A stretch of DNA of 10,461 bases from Larix sibirica (taxonomy: Eukaryota; Streptophyta; Pinopsida; Pinales; Pinaceae), in the NCBI GenBank assembly GCA_004151065.3, contig NWUY0300117558.1, positions 2,254 to 12,714 of the forward strand, written 5' to 3'. Positions 1-7,403 of this stretch are shown here, one piece after another; position 1 is the stretch's first letter; each line of letters begins with the position of its first letter. Position numbers and translations under genes: made by a program. The notes under the pieces are model-generated. The model did no database searches, had not been told where the DNA came from, and saw nothing but the letters and a program-made list of their open reading frames with translations.

Positions 1-53
1 AATGTTGGGTGTGTTATATTATTTGCATGGAAATTGATAGTTGAAGTTGATAA

Positions 54-231
54 TTGACTAGTTTATAAGTCAACTGAAGATGGAAATCGACAAGCGATTG
101 AAGTATGTTGACTAGTCGACTAGAACATGTCGATTGCTCAACACAGTCCACTGGTCGATGGAAATTCAATGAACATCAAAATGACAAGAAGCTCAATGGG
201 TAGTCGACTAAGGTTGACTCATCAAAGTCAA
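54..231. promoter_or_regulatory. Cluster of W-box-like TTGACT hexamers in the LTR U3 region
   Basis: Five copies of TTGACT or its complement AGTCAA occur in 178 bases: 54-59 (+), 68-73 (-), 108-113 (+), 214-219 (+) and 226-231 (-). TTGAC(C/T) is the established binding site of plant WRKY factors. Two perfect palindromes built on the same core are interspersed: CTAGTCGACTAG (112-123) and TAGTCGACTA (201-210). The cluster lies upstream of the TATA-like box at 335-342. That is where stress-responsive enhancers sit in the U3 of some plant copia elements. Function is inferred; only the motifs are seen. Confidence 0.4.
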
Positions 232-334
232 TTGTACACAAAAAATGAATTCAATTAGGAAGTTATGGATCTCTATTAATGAGTAGGTAGTTGTAACTAA
301 CTCGGGTATTATGAGCAAATGTATGTGTTGCATC

Positions 335-342
335 TATAAATA
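335..342 (+). promoter_or_regulatory. TATA box of the putative LTR promoter
   Basis: TATAAATA fits the plant TATA consensus and lies between the W-box cluster and the R/U5-like block, as expected for an LTR promoter. Transcription would then start about 30 bases downstream, near 365-375. The surrounding DNA is AT-rich, so a chance match is possible. Confidence 0.35.
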
Positions 343-578
343 TGATATAATGTCTAAGAAGTAGCATGGTGTTTGAATTGTGATTGTGATCTTGTAAATC
401 AATGTTGTAAACGTTGGTTAAGGGTGTTGCTATAAAATGAGTGGTAAAGCTCAATGGTTTGCTGGTTTTTCCCAGTAAAGGGTTTTCTAGGGTAATTTTT
501 TGTTCATTATGTGACTATGTTTTGTTCCATTGTTAAATTATATTATATCTAACTGTTAGAGTCATTATGCATAGCTAC

Positions 579-837
579 TATAGAAGGTATTGTAATCCTT
601 TACATTTTTTTTAGGAGAAAAAAACACACACACGGAAACCCCATGTGTGTAAAGACACACTTGTACATCTAAGGGGTGAAGATATAATTGTATAGTCAAA
701 TCACACAAATGCACATATTCACCCCTTTGGTGTTTAAATTTTAGGGATTTTAAAATATAAAAAAATTTCATTGATATATTATTTTTTGTGGGGGCATTGT
801 GATGATTTGGATAAGAATTTGTCAAACACCTTCTATA
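579..837. mobile_element. MITE-like segment with short terminal inverted repeats
   Basis: TAGAAGGT at 581-588 is perfectly inverted as ACCTTCTA at 828-835. The match extends to 10 of 11 bases (TAGAAGGTATT against TAGAAGGTGTT). A TA dinucleotide flanks each end (579-580 and 836-837), as for a TA target duplication. Inside are two further inverted repeats: AAGGGGTGAA (671-680) with TTCACCCCTT (718-727), and CATGTGTGT (642-650) with ACACACTTG (655-663), 8 of 9 paired around a 4-base loop. There is no coding capacity. Small size, AT-richness and nested hairpins fit a MITE, but the terminal repeat is short and the family is not recognised. The right border creates a TATAAATA box (834-841) for which no transcribed product is evident. 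Confidence 0.33.
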
Positions 838-986
838 AATACTTGTTACTACAAGACATCAAGCCTTCTTTATGAAATACCTAGAAGTGTGAAGCATCAA
901 TCCTAGAGTGTCATTCTTTTATACCAATACATGATAATAAATGACAAGTAGTTCATCTTGATTGAAGAATGTTAAGAAATTAGTTG

Positions 987-990
<4 letters not shown>

Positions 991-1050
<60 letters not shown>
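991..1050. repeat. Compound microsatellite (GT)14(GA)16
   Basis: An uninterrupted run of 14 GT units (991-1018) passes directly into 16 GA units (1019-1050). It is perfect over 60 bases. Because there are no interruptions it is likely to vary in length between individuals. Confidence 0.98.
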
Positions 1051-1054
<4 letters not shown>

Positions 1055-1093
1055 CTCATCATCAACTGGTTGAAAATTATAAAAATAAAAAAA

Positions 1094-1603
1094 GGTGTGG
1101 AGTTTAAAATAGGTGCAACAAGCAAGTGTCGAAGGTGATGTTGTGTTCTTAACTATGTAACTTCTTCAATCGCAGATGGGTTAAACAAATGAGCATTATT
1201 TGAACATGTCACTCCTTTGCAAGTGCTAGACTTCAGGGTTTTTTGTGAGTTTAAATACCTTCCTCCCATACACGCAATTACCTACTTGACGAGAACCTTT
1301 AAAGTTCTTGGTTTTTTAGAGGGCGCATTGATTGGTTATTTTGGCCCTTGTTTAGAAAAGTGGTGACGTCGATAGCACCATTTTTGGGGGGTTAAAATTG
1401 TTACATTTTAAAACCATGTCCTTAATAGTCTCGTAATCTTGCCGACAAAACCCTGAAAATCAACCCATGAATCAAAACATGGTGCTAATAGTAACATTAT
1501 TTTTTAGGTTAAAATTACAACTTCTTTAAAACCATGGAGTTAACTACAAATATTATTGCAACCACAATCTTAAAATCAACCCCTGAATTGAAGTGGTGCT
1601 CCC
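1094..1603. repeat. Dispersed direct repeat, copy A (~510 bp)
   Basis: This stretch aligns collinearly with 3080-3582. Shared anchors include GTGTGGAGTT(T/C)AAAATAGGTG at the left end, CTCCTTTGCAAGTGCT, GAGTTTAAAT, GATGAGAACC-like and GAGAACCTT, and finally two ~115-bp modules. By eye roughly 70% of positions agree, with small indels. No reading frame is shared convincingly and no known protein is recognised. It is probably part of a decayed repetitive element, perhaps non-coding gypsy sequence since a gypsy protease remnant lies just to its right. That link is an inference. Confidence 0.75.
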
Positions 1604-1723
1604 AATAGCACCCACTTTTTTTCAATGCTACTAAATTGAAACTTTTTTTCAAATCGTGGCCTTGACAACTGGTACCCTTATTTCCAAAATCTATAAATAA
1701 TCTCCTGAAATGAAAAGAGGTGG
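1372..1723. repeat. Three tandem ~116-bp modules (A1-A3)
   Basis: Modules begin at about 1372, 1488 and 1604. Each has an ATAG(C/T)A(A/C)C-like start and a T-run. Then follow the core TTAAAATTG-AACTTCTTT-AAACCATGG (degenerate in A3), an ATCTTAAAATCAACCCCTGAA-like segment, and GTGGTGCT before the next unit. A2 is the best preserved. A3 is the most diverged but keeps order and spacing. Modules A1 and A2 form the right part of copy A. No coding function is evident. Confidence 0.7.
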
Positions 1724-1835
1724 AAGATGAACATCTAATGAAGATGGGGAGTAGACTCCCATTAATGCTAACCGATCTGAAAGTCACTTGTAAAGGGTCA
1801 AAAGGAGAAAGCTTAAAACTGAGAAAGAGTTCAGG

Positions 1836-2155
1836 ATGGATGCTCAAGTGGATGGTTATGATCTCGAAGATGTGATGCTAGACCTGGACTTTGGTGTTAA
1901 TACTATACCTAATAAATCTTGGGAGATTATGTGAAATCCAATCTTGTTTACTCTCCCATTCAGTTGCGTCTAGCCACCTAGTACTATGTCTTTCTTCTTA
2001 GGTGATTGGAGATCATGGAGGTAAACCTTGCATGAGTAAAGACAGTTGTGGACTTTTAAGTCATCAATATTTTGGATGAAAGAGATCCCTTTCCTGCTTT
2101 AATGGGGATTGAGTGGGATTTTGATAATAGTGTTGTCATTGATTTGAAGAAATAA
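1836..2155 (+). pseudogene. Broken Ty3/gypsy-type retropepsin (aspartic protease) fragment
   Basis: In one frame, 1836-1931 reads YDLEDVMLDLDFGVN followed by PNKSWEIM. This resembles the active-site region of plant gypsy proteases, usually VMLDLGSDVN-LPKKTWE. The catalytic-type Asp is at 1881-1883, but the following Gly-Ser-Asp is altered. After a stop (1932-1934) the frame shifts. From 1934 it reads LVYSPIQLRLA (1943-1975), then DPFPALMGIEWDFDN (2081-2128) and VIDLKK. These match the conserved YSPIQLRLANQY and DPYPALLGIDWAFDN segments of that family. In-frame stops fall at 1979, 2003, 2033, 2057 and 2153. The enzyme processes Gag-Pol in its parent element; this copy cannot. No gag precedes it and no reverse transcriptase follows, so it is an isolated piece wedged between ~115-bp modules A3 and A4. 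The family assignment comes from recalled motif similarity, not a search. Confidence 0.7.
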
Positions 2156-2195
2156 AATGTGAATCTTGAGCCAAATGTTACCATAATAGTACAAT

Positions 2196-2300
2196 CAATA
2201 GCACCCTCTCTTTTTGGAACTTAAAATTCTAACATTTTTTAAACCATGACCTAAAAGCGAGAGAGTGTTGCAAACAAAATCATTAAAAAATTGAATATAT
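2196..2300. repeat. Isolated ~115-bp module (A4)
   Basis: CAATAGCACCC, a T-run, CTTAAAATTCTAACATTTTTTAAACCATG, a GTTGCAAAC-like stretch and AATCATTAAAAA follow the same order as modules A1-A3. It is separated from A3 by the protease fragment. Either the module array was interrupted by that fragment or the modules belong to the same element. Confidence 0.55.
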
Positions 2301-2423
2301 ATTTTCTAGGGAAAACACTTAAAAAAAACATTTTAAAAACAAAACCAATTTTTTAAAGAAGGAATGTAGTCACTTGTTTGAATCGTGTAAGGTTTTACTT
2401 AATTTTCATGAGTAACATCTCTT

Positions 2424-2499
2424 TCTTATGTCCATTAAATAAGTCATCCAACATACACAAATCTTATGTCCATTAAATAAGTCATCCAACATACACAAA
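2424..2499. repeat. Perfect 38-bp tandem duplication
   Basis: The unit beginning TCTTATGTCCATTAAATAAG occurs at 2424-2461 and again at 2462-2499 with no difference. The identity contrasts with the strong divergence of neighbouring repeats and suggests a recent event. Confidence 0.97.
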
Positions 2500-2638
2500 A
2501 GATGAAAAATCCCCGTGTGGGTTGTAGGAGCCCTTTGGTGCATCATATGAATCTAAATTTCGTTAAAAAGTAGAGAGATAGAAACACTCTATAGGAGTAT
2601 TGTGGGCAAATTTTAAAAATAAATATTTAAATAATAAA

Positions 2639-2777
2639 CCTTTTTTTTAATTTGTTTTTAAAACTTAAAAAAGTCATTTAAAACTAATATTAAATATATA
2701 TATATCCTTTTTTTTAATTTGTTTTTAAAACTAAAAAAATCATTTAAAACTAATATTGAATATATATATATATATAT
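2639..2777. repeat. AT-rich ~67-bp tandem repeat with (TA)n
   Basis: Two near-identical units start with CC plus a T-run at 2639 and 2706. Each runs through AATTTGTTTTTAAAAC and CATTTAAAACTAATATT into a TA dinucleotide run, which is longer in the second copy (2761-2777). No gene is present. The long reading frame on the other strand here is low-complexity and not credible. Confidence 0.92.
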
Positions 2778-2822
2778 GAATGAAAAGCAATTAAAAAATA
2801 CGAATATAAATATATGTAATAA

Positions 2823-3051
2823 AATTATATTTTTTAAGTTACACATTAAAAAACAATAAAATGAAAATGAAAATGAAAAATTATTATTATTATTATTTTT
2901 TAAATATATCTTATGGAAAGAGGAATTCATTGTTATNAATTATATTTTTTAAGTTACACATTAAAAAACAATAAAATGAAAATGAAAATGAAAAATGGTT
3001 GAAATTATTATTTTTTAAATATAAATTATGGAAAGAGGAATTCATTGTTAT
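2823..3051. repeat. 115-bp tandem duplication with N at the junction
   Basis: Unit 1 (2823-2936) and unit 2 (2938-3051) share AATTATATTTTTTAAGTTAC at the start, a triple GAAAAT run, an ATT-rich stretch and GGAAAGAGGAATTCATTGTTAT at the end, with an offset of 115. The main difference is an (ATT)n expansion in unit 1 against GGTTGAA plus a shorter run in unit 2. The single N at 2937 separates the two units. Confidence 0.95.
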
Positions 3052-3079
3052 TAGAACAAGGTTTTCAGTTCAATCATAA

Positions 3080-3582
3080 GGTGTGGAGTTCAAAATAGGT
3101 GTAGGAGTCGAGCACCAAATATATTGTGTTTTCAACTATGCCACTACTTCGATGGTAGATGGGTTTCAAAAATTAGTGTTGCTTGAATATATATCTCCTT
3201 TGCAAGTGCTTAACTTTGAGGTTTAATTTGAGTTTAAATCCCTTCCTTCCATGAAAATGTAGTTACTTATTTGATGAGAACCTTATAGAGTTCTCAGTTT
3301 TTAGAAAGCGCTTTGAGTGGTGGTATTTACGTCATTTCAAAATGTCGTGCTACCACTAACACCCCTTTTTCAAGGTTGAATTACCATTGTTTGTAACCAT
3401 GGTCTGCATAGTCTTTTAATGTTGCAAAAAAAAACCTTAAAATCAACCCCAAATGATTGAAACAACAACACTCTTCTTTTTCAAGGTTAAAATTGCAACT
3501 TCTTTCAAACCATGGACTTAACAACCAATATTGTTGCAACTTAAATCTTAAAATCAATCCTTATGTTGAAAAGTGGTGCTTC
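3080..3582. repeat. Dispersed direct repeat, copy B (~500 bp)
   Basis: Same-orientation homologue of 1094-1603, about 2 kb downstream. It ends with two ~113-bp modules (B1 about 3355-3465, B2 about 3466-3582). B2 carries the clearest core, TTAAAATTGCAACTTCTTTC followed by AAACCATGG. Similarity to copy A stops at the end of B2. That is where LINE 5' sequence probably begins, next to a short palindrome TTCCAAA-T-TTTGGAA (3580-3594). The two copies could be diverged LTRs or an old segmental duplication; no terminal TG/CA pair or primer-binding site was found to support LTRs. Confidence 0.75.
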
Positions 3583-3745
3583 CAAATTTTGGAAATCTAA
3601 TCCATTATGGTCAATAAAAGTCGCATTGGTGGAGATTGGGCAAAATATACAACGTAGTTTGTCAATGAAAAATATAAGTATACCACCTAGCTTGAGAAAT
3701 AGTTGCTTCAAGAATCGCTCTGAGAAACTAAGATAGGGTTTTTAG

Positions 3746-5114
3746 ATGACATTTTCTTTGGGAGAATATCGTCTACCACCTACACCAGACGAAAATGCAT
3801 TCAGATCAATGATACAATCACTGAGTAAAAAAATTTTGAGATTTGAGGCATCTTCATTTATCGAGAAGCTGTCTGATATTCCGAAGATAATTCTTCCTAC
3901 ACCTGCATCTAAACAAAAGGCTTTAGAGATGCCAGAGAGAAGTCTTATTGGCCAATTTATAGGAATTTGGCCTTCTCCTCAATCCATGGAGATTTGGCTT
4001 CAGAAAAACTAGATATCTCTTATCAAAGGAAGAATGACACACTACTTCTGTGGAAGAGGTTTCTATGCCTTTTTGTTTGAATTCAAAGACGACAAAGATT
4101 TAATATTTCACAGTCGTCTGTACTTTTTCAGTAATCGGGGAATGTATATAAATACTTGGACTCTTGATTTTGATCCAAACTCACACATCCCTTCATCAGT
4201 TCTAGTCTAGCTAAGATTACCTCACCCGACTCTCCATTGTTGGGGAGATGACCCTTTAAAAGACATTGGAACTGCTTTGGGAAAATTCATAGATAAGGCT
4301 GAACCTAAGTAAGGAATGTTTCAATGTGCTCGAATATGCGTGGAAGTTAATCTTGAAAAAGGCCTTCCATAAGCAATTTATGTAGTTCTAGATAATTTGA
4401 CTCATTATCAACAACTGGACTATGAACAATTACCATTTGAATTTAAAGCATGCCATGCTTATGGCCATTTCGCCACAGATTGCAAAAAAGTAGGAGATTC
4501 AGTCACAACAACTTAGAATTCATAGAATCAATGGAAGCAAATTCCTAAGAATTTTAAGTAATATGTCATTCCTTCAGATCCCTCGTTGTCTTAGGAAGCC
4601 AGCTTGTTGCAATCAATACCCTATCCTACAACAAATCAATTTGATCCACTACAATAAGAACTCCCAGTAAGATTTACTTAGGTCGTGGCTCCAACGACTA
4701 AAGAACTTGGATCAACTTTTCCTCAGAGTCTCATATTTACTGCTAGGAGTTGATTTATCAAATATTGAATTTAATAAAGATACGAATCATATGGAATCTG
4801 AAGAACCTAAATTAGTACAAGAAACGTAGACAGTCCTAGTAGAAGTCGTTACAAGGAAGCAAGCAAGACAAGCTTCAACGGAAGAAGAAAGAGATATGGA
4901 GGAGGGCGAAGAACAATCCACTCGAAAAGTTGGGAGAAAACCAGCCAAAGAAGTTCGTGAAGAAATTTCAAATAAGGAAAAGATGTTGGGCTTGCAAACT
5001 ACGTTGGATCGCAGTATCATTGCAAGCTCAAAGAATCTGATTATTAAAAGAACAACTACCCATGGAACTTTGAGCAATCACAAGGTAGGACTCACCAAGC
5101 CATCAGCTAAATAA
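3746..5114 (+). pseudogene. LINE ORF1 remnant (DUF4283 plus CCHC zinc knuckle)
   Basis: ORF1 proteins of plant LINEs bind element RNA and act as nucleic-acid chaperones. The ATG at 3746 opens an 88-codon stretch. From ERSLIGQFIGIWPSPQ (3935 on) it matches the start of DUF4283. Beyond the first stop (4010-4012, at a position that is usually Trp) the same frame continues with CGRGFYAFLFEF and LRLPHPTLHCW. A zinc knuckle follows at 4442-4483. Its Cys (4451), His (4466) and Cys (4481) are spaced C-x4-H-x4-C, but the first Cys of the usual C-x2-C is Phe (TTT, 4442-4444). Stops in this frame lie at 4010, 4208, 4310, 4370, 4514, 4523, 4559, 4592, 4655 and 4679. A +1 frame change near 4740 leads into the basic tail (VTRKQARQA, GRKPAKEVREE) with one more stop at 4827. 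It ends with TAA at 5112-5114, overlapping the ORF2 start. Confidence 0.88.
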
Positions 5115-5116
5115 TG
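5112..5116 (+). promoter_or_regulatory. ORF1/ORF2 TAATG stop-start overlap
   Basis: The ORF1 stop TAA (5112-5114) and the ORF2 start ATG (5114-5116) share one A. The ATG is followed at once by KLISWNSRG, the expected N-terminus of a LINE endonuclease, so it is very likely the real ancestral start. UAAUG is the documented signal for translational coupling in the bicistronic non-LTR element SART1. Use of the same mechanism here is an inference. Confidence 0.65.
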
Positions 5117-5860
5117 AAACTAATATCCTGGAATAGTAGAGGGATGGGGAGCAGAAGTAAAGAGGAAGCTACAAGATATTTGATAAAAATGGAAAAGCCT
5201 TTGATCCTTCTTCTCCCGGAGACTAAACTTAAGGTGTGGAAAATGTAAGAATTAGGGAAAAGGCAATGGAAAAATAGTAAAGGGATATATGTAAGTTCAC
5301 ATGGTGCACCTGGAGGAACCAGTACTCTATGTGATAGCTCAGAGCTTGAATTAATTGAATGAAAGTAAACCTTAGCATTGGATATTTTCTTATCTAGTAA
5401 GCAAATCAATTGGTGCTTGATTCAAAATTTCCAATTTATATGCTCATATGCATTATAGAGAAAAAGAGGAATGTTGGCAAACTATCACCAATGAAAGATA
5501 AGAAATAGGGCCAGGGAATTGTATATTTGTTGGATATTTAAACACAGCTTTGTGTTAGGAAGAAAAATGAGGAGGAACTAGTGTAAGAGATATTTCAAGA
5601 GAAAAATTAGATGATATAATATTTGAATGGGATCTAATGGATATAAAACCAAAAAATGGGAAGTTCACATGGTCAAATAGAAAGATTGGATTACCTTATA
5701 TAGCAACTCGACTCGACATGTTTCTAATCAACAATAATTTTCCAAAGAGGACCTATATATTACATAAGTTGTTATACCTTTATCTACCTTGGATTATAGG
5801 CCAATTGGTCTCTCTATATCAAAGAATTTGAATTATGGTCCTCTACCATTTAAATTCAAT
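5114..5860 (+). other. Endonuclease (APE-like) domain of ORF2, inactive
   Basis: The start MKLISWNSRGMG keeps the Asn of the WN motif (5132-5134). PETK keeps the metal-binding Glu (5219-5221). The expected GDFN box reads GYLN (5532-5543), so its Asp is now Tyr. MDIKPKNGKFTWSN and TRLDMFLINNNF (5637 on) are typical late segments of the domain. The SDHxPI box reads LDYRPI (5789-5806): Asp is kept but the catalytic His is Tyr (CAT/CAC to TAT). It is followed by LPFKFNP. Two lost catalytic residues mean the nuclease would be inactive even if the frame were intact. Confidence 0.85.
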
Positions 5861-6388
5861 CCCCTACGGCTTCATCACCCAAAGGCTAACAAGATCATTA
5901 ACACAACATGGAAAAATAAATGGGAAGGTTCACAAGTTTTATATGAGAATGAAAAATAAAAGTGAAAATTAAAAGCCATGAAACAGGCTTTGAAGAGGTG
6001 GTCTAAATTCAGTTATGAAGAGCCTTTTGTTGAATTTTTTTTTAGGAAAAATTGGTAGAAATTCAATATCAAATTAAAACAGGAGATCCAACTAGACATC
6101 ATAGATTAGAGGAAAAAGAAACAAATAAAAAGCTTCAATCTATATAGAGAGCAGAGGAGGAGCATTGGAGGCTCAAATCCATAACTTTGTGCCTTCAAGC
6201 ACGAGATAGGAATACTTCCTATTTTCATAAACAAGCCAAAACAAGACAAAGCATAAATAATGTTAAATAAATCACCAACTCTACAAGAAACAAGCTTATT
6301 GATTATAGGGATATAAAGCGAGAAGCCTTTGAGCATTTTAAAAATTTATTAACTTCATAAGGAAACAAATCATGTTGTTTGTATTGAA

Positions 6389-7403
6389 ATGCTAGATAAC
6401 ATTCCCAGTGTTGATTCTCAAGTGGACAATCAAGTGTTAGTCAAAGAAGTTGAGGAAAGTGAAGTAATAAATGCCATTTGGAGTCTAGAACTTGATAAGG
6501 ATTTGAGATCAGATGGGTTCTCGATAGCCTTCTATCAAAAGTTTTGGTACCTAGTAAAGAGAAGCTTTTTAAAATGATTAAATGGTCTTCGAAGAAAGGA
6601 AAATTAGGAGGACCTTATCGGCTCTTATCCCGAGAGAAAAACATCCAACAAACTTCTCTAGATTTAGACCAATTTCTTTGTGCAATTCTTCCTACAAAAT
6701 AATCACCAAGATCCTAGCTACCAAAGCTAAATCTCTCTTTTGTGTTCTAATCTCAGAAAATCAAGGGGGTTTCATCCCAAAAAGACAAATATTAGACAAT
6801 ATTATTCTCATTCAAGAAGCAATTCATTCTAGCAAATTAAGGAAAGAGAGAGGTATCGCCATAAAAATGGACATGGCTAATGCCTTCAACCGAGTAAGGC
6901 ACTCTTATTCGTTCTTTGTTCTTAGTAAATTCAGATTTTCTACTACATTTAGTGGATGGATTCAAGCTTGCATATCAAATCCATGGATAGCTATATTACG
7001 GAATGGAAGACCGATTGATTTTTTCATGGATAACAAGGCTTGAGGCAGGGATGTCCTCTCTCTCCCATCTTATATATTTTGGCAAGCGACTCGTTAAGTA
7101 GAAGACTTTGATTTTGAGAGGAGAATAGGGAAATTACCTAGAATTAGTATCGTAATAGTAGTAAAAGAGATAAATCACTCCTAGTTTGTAGATGACACTC
7201 TCTTGTTGGAAGGAGATTCTACGGTAATTGCAGCTTGCTTCAAATTCATTATAGATAAGTATAAGATTGCCTTAGGAGCAGAAGTCAACAAACATAAATG
7301 CCATGTTTATGGATGGAACTCATTAACCATTCAAAACATAACTGATGTGTTGGAATTCATTGATGTAAAAGATTGGGGATCATTCAATTATTTAGGAATC
7401 CCA
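6389..7403 (+). other. Reverse transcriptase domain of ORF2, motifs 0-7
   Basis: Motif 0 reads AIWSLELDKDLRSDGFSIAF (from 6473), with the usual SPGPDG altered to DLRSDG. Motif 1 includes LIPRE and FRPISLCNSSYKIITKILA. Motif 2 is NQGGFIPKRQILDNIILIQE. Motif A is KMDMANAFNRV, keeping the catalytic Asp (6870-6872) while the second, usual Asp is Asn (6888-6890). Motif B GLRQGCPLSP (7037-7066) needs a frame change, consistent with one lost base near 7036. Motif C reads FVDD (7185-7196), with both Asp kept, Ala changed to Val, and the preceding Gln turned into TAG (7182-7184). Motif 6 is GAEVNKHKCHVYGW and motif 7 is YLGIP (7389-7403). Catalytic Asp residues survive but the chain is broken. Confidence 0.93.

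Larger units (their letters stand above)
3..554 (+). mobile_element. Probable Ty1/copia-type LTR, solo or partial
   Basis: The segment opens with TGTTGGG, a common start of plant copia LTRs. A TATA box lies in mid-segment. At about 461-500 there is a block running from GGTTTTTCCCAGTAAAGGG into GTTTTCTAGGGTAAT, which resembles the conserved R/U5 block of plant copia LTRs (usually GGTTTTTCCC...GGGGTTTTCCACGTAAAT). A T-rich U5-like tail then runs to CTAACT at 549-554, close to a canonical CTAACA end. No TGGTATCAGAGC primer-binding site follows the 3' end and only two bases precede the 5' end. This could therefore be a solo LTR, a 3' LTR of an element lying to the left, or a fragment. No target-site duplication can be tested. 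The right boundary is inferred from the terminal inverted-repeat expectation and may be off by tens of bases. It holds no gene. Confidence 0.5.

Noticed and set aside
565-825. 86-codon minus-strand frame
   Set aside because: It coincides with the MITE-like segment, shows no family motif and reads through the internal hairpins.
919-1125. Minus-strand frame with Ser-Leu and Thr-His repeats
   Set aside because: It is only the translation of the (GT)n(GA)n microsatellite.
1515-1847. 110-codon minus-strand frame
   Set aside because: It runs antisense through the ~115-bp modules. The homologous region of copy B does not keep it open and no motif is recognised.
2658-2930. 90-codon minus-strand frame rich in Phe, Ile and Asn
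   Set aside because: Low-complexity AT-rich tandem repeats give long frames by chance.
1094-3582. Reading copies A and B as a formal LTR pair
   Set aside because: No TG..CA termini, primer-binding site or polypurine tract was found at the expected places, so they are listed only as direct repeats.
4787-5409. Two ~100-codon minus-strand frames
   Set aside because: They are antisense shadows of the LINE ORF1 tail and the start of ORF2, which have clear family motifs on the + strand.
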